Source: Mytilus edulis (lineage: Eukaryota; Mollusca; Bivalvia; Mytilida; Mytilidae). Taken from it: a stretch of 64,000 nucleotides of DNA. Below are positions 43,701-54,758 of the stretch, one piece after another. The notes below the pieces were generated by a model. That model worked only from the letters and a program-made list of their open reading frames with translations. It ran no database searches and was not told the DNA's origin. The position numbers and the translations under genes were made by a program. Location: NCBI RefSeq assembly GCF_963676685.1, contig NC_092357.1:62792797-62856796 (forward strand), read 5' to 3'. The first letter of the stretch is position 1, and each line of letters opens with the position of its first letter.

Positions 43701-44182
43701 AACTTAAAACATTAAAACATAAACAGATGTAATATATTTAGGTAGAAGTTTGAAAGAAGCAACATCCTAAAGGATTACTTCCTTAGACAAAAATTATATA
43801 TAAACATAACATTTGTATCAAAATACAGTTTGTAGATCTTTTACATAAAATGACGAAAAAATAGTTTCGAATGTATTTTGAATATATGTAATGCCAGGTG
43901 TCCAATTTCCTTCCAGGATATAATCCTGATAGGCTGTTTTGGCTTGAACGAAAGAGCGGTGATGTGAAATCTTCCAATCTTAATGGATCTAATATTATCA
44001 AAGTTGTCAGCACGAACAAAACACTTGCAAACATAGGGATACATGTACATAATAGCAATATATATTGTGCAAATGGCAAACGAATTCTACGGGTCATACT
44101 TTCACCACCAACTAAAGCAATTGTTATATATTCTGATACAGAGATGATTTACGGTGTAATGTTTTACCAGGAAAAAGGTTAG
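37690..44182 (+). CDS. Gene 3: single YWTD-propeller paralog with a frame change in exon 4
   Basis: Plus-strand paralog. Exons are 37690-37750, 38856-39030, 40963-41178, 42326-42436 (or 42326-42417) and 43917-44177. All propeller blades are present. Exon 4 to the donor homologous to genes 2 and 4 is 111 nt rather than 116, which changes the frame: joined to exon 5 it reads AGG-ATA-TAA and stops. An upstream donor, ACAA|GTAACT at 42418, gives 92 nt, ends in phase 1 and restores the reading frame, removing about eight residues relative to the paralogs. The gene is thus either repaired by a shifted splice site, a young pseudogene, or affected by a sequence error. Past exon 5 the frame reads G then TAG (44180-44182), with AATAAA at 44306-44311. 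No Ig or TM exon is seen before gene 4. Confidence 0.7.
38856..39030 (+). CDS. Gene 3 exon 2: propeller blades 1-2
   Basis: 175 nt, phase 1 to 2, acceptor CATTCAG and donor GTATGT. It encodes GKIKEFNMDTGNVSDILINQ and NEYIYFPRADKNDTMR. Confidence 0.86.
40440..40665 (-). repeat. SINE-like dispersed sequence
   Basis: GC-richer block with ACACTGAGCCGACCGGTATT, GGGACGGGTTTAAACCCACG and CACGCTACCACCTAGTCGGC. On the minus strand the last two parts loosely resemble tRNA-like A and B boxes, but no cloverleaf is convincing, so I call it SINE-like rather than a tRNA gene. Confidence 0.5.
40963..41178 (+). CDS. Gene 3 exon 3: propeller blades 2-3
   Basis: 216 nt, phase 2 to 2, one codon longer than its paralogs. 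It contains GVAIDQVDNHVYWTE, then LKRCNFDGPNK, and ends ALTLDYRNR at donor CAG|GTTTGT. Confidence 0.9.
41245..41780 (+). repeat. Dispersed repeat family B, longest copy
   Basis: GAGAATGGAAATGGGGCATG through CCCGCACCCGGAGGCGTCCT to TGTCAGAAGATGTAACCAAA and CTAGCATTTAACTGACATGC. A 30-base segment (CACCAACAGGTCTTCAATTT) is duplicated inside. Located in gene 3 intron 3. Confidence 0.7.
42326..42436 (+). CDS. Gene 3 exon 4: propeller blade 4, frame-shifted at its 3' end
   Basis: Encodes RWLYYSIYPTRSSIRRSSLN and GTERQEIVD. The 3' end shares GGTTTGAGTATAG with gene 4 exon 4, but here those bases lie in another frame because about five bases are missing upstream. Using donor GTAACT at 42418 instead, so the exon ends at 42417, keeps the frame into exon 5. 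Confidence 0.75.
42497..42735 (+). repeat. Dispersed repeat family F
   Basis: TGGCACAGGATCTGCTTACC, ATATCACCCCCAGTTTTTTG and AATAAGCCATGGTATTGTCA. Lies in the intron just after gene 3's frame-shifted exon 4. Confidence 0.6.
43917..44177 (+). CDS. Gene 3 exon 5: propeller blades 5-6
   Basis: 261 nt, acceptor CCTTCCAG and donor AAG|GTTAGT. It encodes DRLFWLERKSGDVKSSNLNG (YWTD strand present as LFWLE) and SNIYCANGKRILRVILSP. The exon itself has no internal stop in the paralogous frame, so it still looks under constraint. Confidence 0.85.
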
Positions 44183-45785
44183 TGCGTATCTAATATAACA
44201 GGGGTTTACAGCATGAAGCACGCGAGGGCACGTCAGAAGAGCATACACGTTACATTTATCATTGAATCAAATTACAAAAAAAAATTATGTTTAAAGTCAA
44301 AACATAATAAAATTAAACCGCAAGAAGAACGAAGAGATTCCTAAATGTAGTTCAAATTTTACTACTACAAAATAAAGGAAAAATTTGAGAAACTTCAATG
44401 AGACAACAATAAACGACAATTTTTATCGCAATCATAAAACTTTCCATATTGAAAACAGAACCAGCCATAGATCTGCTCTGAACACAACGTTATATACGCT
44501 TTTCATATTATAATTGCATTATAAAAGTTCACAATTTCTGTTTTTATATAATATATTTACGGATACACACCACATGCGTACCAAGTGTAAGCATTTATAA
44601 CTCAATAAATGAAACATATGTAAAACAACGTGTATTTAGGTTATTTACAGACATTAAATGACAAAACATATTTTAACTAAGCATGTACCTTTTCAGAAGT
44701 TTTCGGAACTGTTAAAAGACAAATATTTTTTGTTTGTACATGGAGTTTTGTATTTTACAATAATTATGATACATTACAATGTGTATGCGCATCTCTTTTT
44801 TTTAATTTACATTTCAATATTTTAATATGTGATTTTGTTGATAGTTGCTAGCGCTTCTATGCACATGTTTGTTTATTTATTAACACCAACCACATAATAT
44901 TTACAAATATTTACTAAAATATACACTAAACTCGTAATTTTATAGGTTATATTTGTATATTTTAGGGTCTAGGTGTTTCGTTGAATCGTTTTTTATGTTT
45001 ATATAGTTGATAATCACATGATATTTAACAGCTTTATACATTTTTTTTTATATATACTGTCGTGTAGTTTGTTGATTTATAGCATGTATTACTATATCGT
45101 TCTATTTTATAATTTCTTTTACTGTTTTATATTTGTTACGAAAACATGTTGCATATGTGTAACAAGATAATAGTTAAAATCATAAGTGGTACTTGTATTA
45201 CAAATCTGTGTGAATATTTTTCAACGTATTGTAATGTTACCAATGACTGCAAATTACATTTAGGTTTGTGTATTTGAATTTTACATGCACATACACTCAT
45301 ATGTTACGTTGTCCTCAGATTCAAGTCTGTATTAAGCTCTTATCTACTTTCAAGCAGTGTTTGTCGATATAGTTACTTAACCAGCTTTAAGACAGTACAT
45401 AGTGGGTAAGATTTCTTTATAAAAAATATTCAAGAAATATTGGCATGTGTTTCTTTCAATAAATGTTATATGAGAAGATTTAGATAGCATCCATTTGTCA
45501 ATATAAATCAGTACATGCACAATTGTAGGCTAAGTTCCTCGCATTGAAGATCGAAATCGCAACTATTGATTGATAAATGTATTTGGAATATTTAATACTG
45601 CAAAATACAAAGTAAATGTATGTGCTATTATATCATTCACACAAACAGAAAAGCGCAACACTTAAAAGTAGACTGGCAAAATCATGGTAAATATTCACGC
45701 CTGACAAGACATTTATCAGATAACTGTCTTGTGTATATTAAGTGGTCTGGAAAGGTTAACATACCCTGCTCCACAAGCTACCTCC

Positions 45786-46212
45786 GTACACAGCTACTTT
45801 TGCATAGGTACTAATTCTGTAATAAAAAAATGCAGTCCTGGAAATTTACTTATAATATTTTGTACTATTTTTTTACTTTAAAACTATTGTAATAGTTAGG
45901 TACTTATATATAGCAGTAATTGATTTGTACTAAATATTTTGGTACAGAAATAATACAATATTCCATGTTTGAAAATCACATTTACTTTAAGAGATTTGAA
46001 AAAGAAACACTTTCAAAATACTGAAAATGTACCGGTAGTAACCAAAAATCTGTAGTACCTAAATTTCAAGTACAAATAAAGTACTGTAAAATACAGGTAC
46101 CTAATATTACAATCATTTTAGAGTAAAAAAAAAAGTACTGAATGATAAAAGTAGATTGCCAGTACTACACTTTTTAGTACAGAAATAGTATCTATGCAAA
46201 AGTAGCTGTGTA
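45786..46212. mobile_element. Foldback element, copy B
   Basis: Ends are GTACACAGCTACTTTTGCAT and its near-perfect inverse at 46193-46212; the arms stay partly complementary inward (GTACTTT and TTGTAATA-type blocks), so most of it can fold back. Related to the element at about 1585-2010. Confidence 0.7.
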
Positions 46213-47550
46213 CTTTAACGTATTATATAGATCAATCTTCTAATGAACAAGAAACACAAACAAAAAAGAACTCTGTTGTCGATATCATGATGTAAACCAT
46301 AGCAGTTGATTTGATTTTGTTTAAGTTTTTGTTTAAAATTTGTGAAAGTCTTTTTCAGTTCTTTTGCAATAATTGTCAATAAGTGTGTGGCCGTACCGAA
46401 TCGTATCGGAAATGAACTGCAGAATGGAATGGTCATTGAGAAGACATTGTGCGTGTGTTTGCGATTAATAGTCAACGAGGTAAAATGTAAATAATTATTT
46501 AACTTCAATCTTACAGTTTATTCCTGCACAATACGTATTATTGAAAAACTTAGTTACGTCAGACAATAACATCGAGTGATAATATACAATGTTAAGTTTC
46601 GGTGTACTGTTGTGGCTAGAGCATTCTAAGCTTAGTTTTTTTTTAAATATTGCTTCCGCATTGTTCCACAGTTGCGCCAGTTTTTTAAACCATAACTAAT
46701 TGATTTAATGCGGATGTGTGTAGTAAAAAAATATATAAACCGACTTCTGTCACAAAACTTATTTTCAGAATTTTTTTATGATTTTAATGCTTCTTTTTGT
46801 AATTCTATCTTGGTGTTAATGTAGTGACCGAAGCATAGTCTCGGTCAAACGTTTAACCATTCGACAGTTTCCTGTTATCTGACAGTTTTCTCTTCTACAT
46901 TGTATTGAATATAGACCGAAGCTATTACTATGAAAAAAATGTCGTACCCAAAAGCAAACAAACAAAAAAACATTTTTTAATTGAACATATATCAAAATTA
47001 AAACAGCCTGTAGTAAAAAAACGCACATGTTTCAATGTAAATGTTAGAAGTATGATTTACAGTCTTATATACAAAATACTACGTCTTTGTACCTTTTTGC
47101 ATTCGATACGATTAAATATACTGGTAACACAGTGCATTAAAATATATGAGTCAACAAATTGCTTATACTTCTTATTTTAATACAATTATTTTGTATCAAT
47201 GGTTCTGATTGGATAACAGTAAGCGTATTATTTTTTGTATCTCCTTGTCTGTAACTAAGGAAGCCAACATTTTGAATAGCGGAATTTATTGATATGTAAA
47301 TTCTACAATAAAAAAAAACTCACTTGTTGCACCTAGAAATGTTCTTTTTATCAAATTTCATTACATTCTGAAGCAGGCCTAGAAGCCAGAAAACGCCCGG
47401 TGTTTACGTTTGACGCCGGAAGCACACATATGACGTCCTCTAGTTTAGGGACCAAAGAAGATAACATCTTTTCGCGGAATTTTCTTTAAAGTAAATTTTA
47501 AACTGTAATATTAATTGAATTAAATTATGTACTTGTTTTGCATTAGAATA

Positions 47551-47663
47551 GAGGTTACTGTATTGTAATTGAAGCTTTGCGGACGTCGCCAGGTAAACTA
47601 AATTTGCGACAGTAAAACTACCGATGGACGTCCGCAAAGTCTCAAATACAATACAGTTATCTC
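47551..47663. mobile_element. 113-bp foldback element
   Basis: The left arm GAGGTTACTGTATTGTAATT ... GCGGACGTC is inverted as GACGTCCGCAAAG ... AATACAGTTATCTC, an imperfect stem of about 37 bp around a loop of about 40 bases. No genes nearby. Confidence 0.65.
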
Positions 47664-47689
47664 TTAAGTATTGGAAACATAGTAATGTT

Positions 47690-47890
47690 GAAATAAACTC
47701 ATCATAGATACTAGGACTACATTTTATATATACGCCAGACGCGCGTTTCGTCTACAAAAGACTCATCAGTGACGCTTGAATCCCAAAAAGTTAAAAAGGC
47801 AAAATAAAGTACGGAGTTGAAGAGCATTGATGACCAAATTCCTAAAAGTTTTACCAAATTCAGCTAAGGTTTAATCTATACGTGAGGTTG
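47690..47890 (-). repeat. Dispersed repeat family E (inverted copy)
   Basis: AAACTCATCATAGATACTAG, then CCAGACGCGCGTTTCGTCTA, then AAAAAGGCAAAATAAAGTAC. Reverse complement of the 36080 copy. Confidence 0.7.
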
Positions 47891-49961
47891 AAAAGCCTTA
47901 GTATTACAAATGCAATAGTTTGTAAGCCTTTAATTTATAAATAAAACCATATCAATGATAATTCATGTCAGTATAAAATGGGTCTATATCTGCACGTTTT
48001 GAAGTGAATCTGAATAGGTTCTCGGTGTATGCAATAGTTTGACTTGATTTTTTTTGTCTCTTTCCCATCCGTTTTGGTAAGCTGTACTCTGACTGAAATT
48101 CTATGACGACGTTTTTAATTCTAAATTCAGAAACATCACATCAAACTAGAATTATTTTTTCTTTCGAAAGAAAATGTACTTACAAACTTTGCAGAGGCGC
48201 ACAATGTTTGATAATTGTTTTATTGTTTTTTGTTATTTTATTTTAGACTGAGACGGATGTCTTTAAAAGAAAGTAAAACCACAACATGATTTTTTTTTAT
48301 CAGCCACCATTTACAATTACTTCAAGATACAAATGTATGTCATCTTTGAAGTAGGACTCTTTATAAGATGCAGACAATAACTCTTTTTATATTAATGTAT
48401 ATTGCATTTGTGTATGTAGTGTGATTGCATTTCAATACATTTATTTCAATACGCAGTTGTAATTATATCTATTTGTTAATAATATAACAAATACAGTTCA
48501 TACTTGTTGATTTTTTTTGTCAAAACATAATGCTGCGCGTTTTGTCTACAAAAGACTCATAAGTGACGTTGGAATCAATAAAGTTAAAAAGGCCAATATA
48601 AAGTACAAAGTTGAAGATCATTGAGGACCAAAAATTCTTACACCTTTTTTGCAAAATACAGCTAAGGTAATCTATTCCCGAGGAAGACAAATCTTAGTAT
48701 TTCAAAAATTACTAGTAAAAGTGTTGTTAACAGTTAATCTATAATTATGAACATATCAATGATAATTCAAGTCAACCTAACTGTGCTGATTACCGGGCTG
48801 GTTATACTCTCGGGGAATAAAAACCTCACCAGCAGTGGGATCGACCCAGTGGTTTTAAATAAACTCATTATAGTCACCAGGATCAAAACTTTGCACCTGC
48901 GCCAGCATATAGAGTAAATTATAAAATGTTTACGATTATCTAATTGCGCATGACTGTAAATAGAGATAATAGTAGCATGAGTAGTCACAAATGTTTAGAA
49001 TCAAGAAATTGCTGCTTAAGAAAGACAAATGAAGGTGAGTCAAAAAGGTAAACGTCTCCTGAAATGCATGGCTATCAAACATCAAATACACACTCAGTCA
49101 GACATGCTCTAGCAACATAAGTACAGGTTAGACGACTATGCTGGTATCTAGATATTCAAGACTGCAAATACATGTCTCTAATAAGTTGAGACAAACACAC
49201 ATAGTAATGGTCAACATTTTTTTTTATGGTGACTCTAAAACTTATTAAGTGTGAATTTAAGTCGATCTTCCTCATTACTCTGTTGGATTAGTGTTTGTTG
49301 AAAGGGAGTGACTTTACTATCGTTCGGCATGTCATATCTCGCACATAGGGTTATGATCTCTTGATCTTATGTTATCATAACAAAAGGTGACACTTATAGA
49401 GCAGTATCTACTGAACCTACCATATAACCGGCGATTACTTCCGGTTATTTGAAGGGTGGTGTTGTTGGTTATACAGTGTCATGATATGTTTTGTGGACCT
49501 TTTTTTCGTCGTTATTTACTTTTTTTCTTTCCAGCTTTTGTCAGTCTGTTTCTTTTAAACCCTTTTGAAACCTCTGTCTATCTTTCTTAATGTGCTATAG
49601 TTGAAACGCATGTTTTCTCGGTAGTTAGTTATATAGCATTTAAATAAGGCATTCTTTATACTATTTGAGATCACAACCGTGGTCAGCGTCATGGATTGAT
49701 TAAATGCATATATTCAAGCCCCCATTAACAAAAAGCCTATTATTTTCATTCTTAAATGGGAAAAAATTAACAAGAAGGCTTTTTTTTATATTTTCTTAAT
49801 ATTCAATTTTGATTGCATACTTAAATGTTAAAACGTAAAGGGTCAGTGGTGACAAAGTGGCGAAATTTGTTTCTATGCAGTTTCCACTACCATATCATAT
49901 CTAGCTTTGTGTCTAGGGTTGTGAAATTTTCATTCCGAATGTTGTTTTTTTTTACTTAAAG

Positions 49962-50050
49962 AAACTCATCATAGATACCAGGACTACATTTGGTAAATAC
50001 GCCAGACGCGCGTTTCGTCTTAAAAAAGACTCATCAGTGACGCTCGAAAA
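49962..50050 (-). repeat. Dispersed repeat family E (inverted, short copy)
   Basis: ACTCATCATAGATACCAGGA and CCAGACGCGCGTTTCGTCTT, then TCATCAGTGACGCTCGA. Confidence 0.7.
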
Positions 50051-50489
50051 AACTTTATTTAACAAATGATAAAAAATTTCCACCACGATAAAACTATGGA
50101 CGTAATCAATTGAGTATCAGACCATGCAACACACTACCTGCCATTTCGAAAAGAATGAAATGAATTGTACACATTCAAATATAATTCCGATGACAACAAA
50201 AACATATTTCATGTAAACAAAAGGATATATTATGCAGTTCAATCTACAAAATAAAAAAGAAAGCAAACACAGGACTATTCAAAATAAATGCAAACAGTGG
50301 CTTTGAACTAGCTGTCAGATAACTGCGAGTACTCTCAGATCTGTTCATTGTGTCTTTTTAGGTCGGGATGTATAAGTACCCGGCCACGCGTACGTCCACT
50401 TCTTTTTGTGTCTGTCTGAGGAGTTAAGCCTTTTTCAAATGATTGTTATAGTTCGTTCTTATGTTGTACTGTTATACCACTGTCCAAGG

Positions 50490-50825
50490 TAAGGGGAGGG
50501 TTGAGATCCCGCTAACATGTTTAACCCCGCCACATTACTTAATATGTATGTGCCTGTCCCAAGTCAGGAGCCTGTAATTCAGTGGTTGTCGTTTGTTTTT
50601 GTGTTACTTATTTGTTTTTCCTTCATTTTTTGTACATAAATAAGACCGTTTGTTTTCTCGTTAGAATTGTTTTACATTGTCTTATCGGGGCCTTTTATTA
50701 CTGACTTTGTGGTATGGTCTTTGCTCATTGTTGAAGGCCTACGGTGACCTATAGTTAATCTTTGTGTTATTTTGGTCTTTTGTGAATAGTTGTCTCATTG
50801 GCAATCATACCACATCTTCCTTTCT
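50490..50825 (+). repeat. Dispersed repeat family A
   Basis: GGGAGGGTTGAGATCCCGCT, CTGTCCCAAGTCAGGAGCCT, TCTTATCGGGGCCTTTTATT and TGGCAATCATACCACATCTT. The fullest plus-orientation copy in the window. Confidence 0.75.
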
Positions 50826-52277
50826 TTATAAATAAATATCAAAAGAAATAGTTTCTAATGAGAAATGTTCTTTCCTGTGGTAATGATACAAAAAAAACCA
50901 AGAAATATTTTCTCAATACGGTTGTACACTGATTGACCTTGGACATCATAAAAAGGTTTATAATCGTTGTGGTTTCTTTTTTCCGTGAATTAAACAAAAC
51001 AAATATCAAACGAAAATGTAAACGGAAGCATTTCGATGATTTGTTTCTATAAAAAATAAATCTTCCTCCAATAAGAGGGATACATTAAGGCTGTATATTT
51101 TAAAGATTTTATATCAAGTCTACAATATTAAATACATGTTTATGCTTTACATAGTCTTTTCGTATTGTTTATTCAGTCGTAAACTCATGAATTTATCTTT
51201 TCTTCAAAGATATAACCAAACAGTAAACAAAAGTTGATCTAATTAGTATAAATCTTTAATTAATTTCACGCACAAAGGAAGAAGCAAGATTACGATAACG
51301 ATTTAAACCTGCATTTGTATTATTTTATGTTCTATTTCAAAAGGAAAAATATAAAAACAATTATCATCTTTCGAAACGAGATGGACAATTTGATTGTAGA
51401 TATCCACATTGGACTTGTTTTTGTCCAACAGAACGAACTGTCAAACTCTGCAAAAAGACATAAACCCAACAGGATACATTAAATTGCCTCAACATGTTTT
51501 CCTGTTATTACTTAATATTGAATGATTGCTGAAGAAACAGCAACATTATTTTAAAATAATTTTGTTTGATCCGAATTGAGTTAAAACCTACAAGCTCCCG
51601 CATTAAAGACTTAAAGTATACTGCAATGACAACGGGCCACTGACTGTCATTTCATCTTCTTATTATTTTAGTGTCCCGTTTGCCAATACTATGAACTAGA
51701 CATTTGTAATGGGAAGACTGAAATGTCATGCTGATGTAAATATTACATGGACGTAAACTAAAACAGAGCGCTATCTGTTTCTTATGGTGAACATTTAGTA
51801 CAGGAGATGTTTTTTGATCTGATTGCGTGAGGTTGATAATTAAGCAACCCAAATATTCGTTAATTGTGTTCGAGGGAGCCATCATTTTCTCAATCTTTAG
51901 ACTAAAACATAAACATTTTTGTCATTACAAAGTATACCTTCTTGTACGAATTACATGAAGTTCTACTTCGACCTAGCTACAGTATATGGTGTGCATGCGA
52001 AGAAGCATTTAATTTTAACTATTATAACAAGCTTCAAGTTATAACATTCATAAAAAGAGACAGATAGTAAAGCAAGAAGAGATTTATTTTTTGTTGATTG
52101 ATATTCATTGAAAAATGTAATATAATATTATATTGTTTTATAATATATTAGATATGATAGACGTTGTCTTTGTTTTTGAAGATACCTGGTGTCAGGATCC
52201 CCTTGAAAATATCTACCTTGTGATCTAAAAAATCAATCCTGAATCACCTAAAAAGGACATATTAATCCGTAAGTTAG

Positions 52278-52545
52278 ATGTCCGTTATACCAGATTGTAA
52301 TCACATAAGCAACACGACGGGTGCCACATGTGGAGCAGGATCTGCTTACCCAACCGGAGCACATGAGATTAACCCTGGTTTTTGGTGGAGTTCGTGTTGT
52401 TTAGTCTTTGGTTTTCTATGTACTTTCATGTGTACTATTGTTTTCTGTTTGTCTTTTTCATTTTTAGCCATGGCGTTTGTTTTAGATTTGTGAGTTTGAC
52501 TGTCCCTTTGGTATATTTCGTCCCTCTGTTTTATACCAGATTGTG
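52278..52545 (+). repeat. Dispersed repeat family F
   Basis: GGAGCAGGATCTGCTTACCC, AACCCTGGTTTTTGGTGGAG, TTTAGCCATGGCGTTTG and TTGACTGTCCCTTTGGTATA. Its short open frames are shadows of the repeat. Confidence 0.65.
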
Positions 52546-52769
52546 AAAATAACAAATATGTAAATCATTATTAACCTTTAAATGTTAGTTTTTACTATTG
52601 TATTCAATGCTCTTTAATTCAGTTAATACAAGGCTAGCACCACTTTTAGTGGGAATTTATTGATATGTATTTTACATGTTTTTTTACACTATCAAATATA
52701 TATATAAGGAAGAACAATGCATATATTTATTTTTATCGAATTGCATCTTCATATTGTACTATTTGAAAA

Positions 52770-53950
52770 AAGTTTCATTTGGAATTTCCGAGAGGAAATA
52801 AAAATAGTTACCTTTTAGGCGTAACACTATGTGAAAATGAATACGTTTATAGCTTTACATAGAGGTCATTTAGTTGTCAATGAAAGATATATCACATCAT
52901 AAATTAAGCGTCATTTCTACATTTCATTAAATAAAATTAATATCATCATTTAAAGATAAACAAACGTGATAGCCTATGGTAATGTTCGCTTTATTATATG
53001 TCAAAACTCATCCGGAATTTCGGGGAGGAAATAAAAATTATTACCTTAAAGGCGTAACACTATGTGAAAATGAATACGTGTATAGCTTTACATAAGGGTC
53101 ATTGAGTTGTCAATGAAAGATATATCACATAATAAATTAAGCGTCATTTCTACATTTCATTAAATAAAATTAATTTCATCATTTAAAGATAAACAAACGT
53201 GATAGCCTATGGTAATGATCGCTTTATTATATGTCAAAACTCATCCGGAATTTCGGGGAGGAAATAACAATTATTACCTTAAAGGCGTAACACTATGTGA
53301 AAATGAATACGTGTATAGCTTTACATAAGGGTTATTGAGTTGTCAATGAAAGATATATCACATAATAAATTAAGCGTCATTTCTACATTTCATTAAATAA
53401 AATTAATTTCATCATTTAAAGATAAACAAACGTGATAGCCTATGGTAATGTTCGCTTTATTATATGTCAAAACTCATCCGGAATATCGGAGAGGAAACAA
53501 AAAATATTACCTGAAAGGCGTAACACTATGTGAAAATGAAAACGTTGAACGCTTTACATAAGGGTCATTGAGTTGTCTATGAAAGATATATCACATCATA
53601 AATAAAGCGTCATTTCTATATTTCATTAAATAACATTAATATCATCATTTTAAGATAAACAAACGTGATAGCCTATGATAATGATCGCTTTATTATATGT
53701 CAAAACTCATCCGGAATATCGGAGAGGAAACAAAAACTATTACCTTAAAGGCGTAACACTATGTAAAAATGAATACGTTGATAGCTTTACATAAGGGTCA
53801 TTGAGTTGTCGATGAAAGATATATCACATCTTAAATAAAGCGTCATTTCTATATTTCATTAAATAACATTAATATCATCATTTCAATATAAACAAAGTGA
53901 TAGCCTATGCTGATGATCGCTTTATTTTATGTCAAAACTCATGTATCCGA
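52770..53950 (+). repeat. 233-bp minisatellite, about five copies
   Basis: The landmark CGTGATAGCCTATGGTAATG recurs at 52965, 53198, 53432 and 53664, with a degraded copy near 53898: spacing 232-234 bases. Copies 2 and 3 are almost identical; the last two share variants (CGGAATATCGGAGAGG). It lies in the gene 3-gene 4 interval. Confidence 0.88.
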
Positions 53951-54706
53951 TATTATGAGCTTTACCTCATTACACTTATAGTTACCTCTACACGTAAATG
54001 TACCCTAAATAGCAATAATATACTACAATTAAGTGCACTGATGTGAACGTTCGTTTATAAATCTTCCCCAAAAAATCTGAATAAATTATGTGTTTGCTTT
54101 CATTTATTAATTAATGGACTTTTGAATACTAAAAATTAAGATTAAACCACGATATTATGTTTTAAATAAAAAAAAGAAAACCTGTAAAAAAGGATTTATA
54201 TGGTACATTTAAAATGAATGCACATTGACTACTAATGGATACATACTAAGCAACCAAAGGATATATAAACAATGTGTAAACATATCATGTTTCCAATTTG
54301 AATGTCAAATATGAAGTAAAATTTCTTATTTATCATGTTTATGTTTTTTTTCCGTCACACTAACTTTATTGAGATCAAATTTGTATAAATTATACCGAAT
54401 CACAATAAAATGACATTTTTAACTTGATATCAAGTTTTAAAAAAAATATATTTTTGATTTACAAATACAAAAGGACAATTGAAGGTTTAGTTCAGCGTAT
54501 GATATCCGAGTATCGTTTGTGTAGTAGGCATTTCTTTTGTAGTTGACAAATTTGGTCATTAAGCATCCAGTATTAGTTACAAACATAGTAACATACACTT
54601 AGTAAGAAATAACACCTGCTCAATTGGATTGAAAGTAACTGTAGTTATGAAATTATAATTATATGAAGATACAACAGGTTATGCTTGAATACCATTATAT
54701 CAAAAT

Positions 54707-54758
54707 ATGAATTGTCTTTTGTTTGGATTTATGATTTACGTGAACTTTATTGACAAAG
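54707..54758 (+). CDS. Gene 4 exon 1: signal peptide
   Basis: 52 nt, phase 1 out, donor AAG|GTAAGA. It encodes MNCLLFGFMIYVNFIDK, three codons shorter than in genes 1-3 but still hydrophobic and in the same phase. Confidence 0.7.

Larger units (their letters stand above)
37751..43916 (+). other. Gene 3 introns 1-4
   Basis: Intron 1 (37751-38855) is plain AT-rich DNA. Intron 2 (39031-40962) holds the SINE-like block 40440-40665 and an (AT)n run near 40911. Intron 3 (41179-42325) holds family B. Intron 4 (42437-43916) holds family F and T-rich homopolymers near 43507. Confidence 0.55.
44183..54706. other. Interval between genes 3 and 4
   Basis: 10.5 kb, the longest exon-free stretch. Holds foldback copy B, the 113-bp foldback, three family E copies or fragments, families A and F and the 233-bp minisatellite. 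No Ig, TM or other gene supported. Confidence 0.55.

Noticed and set aside
45620-45814. Candidate exon after gene 3 (frame with KWSGK)
   Set aside because: It runs into the foldback element at 45786 and has no Ig Cys-Trp-Cys pattern.
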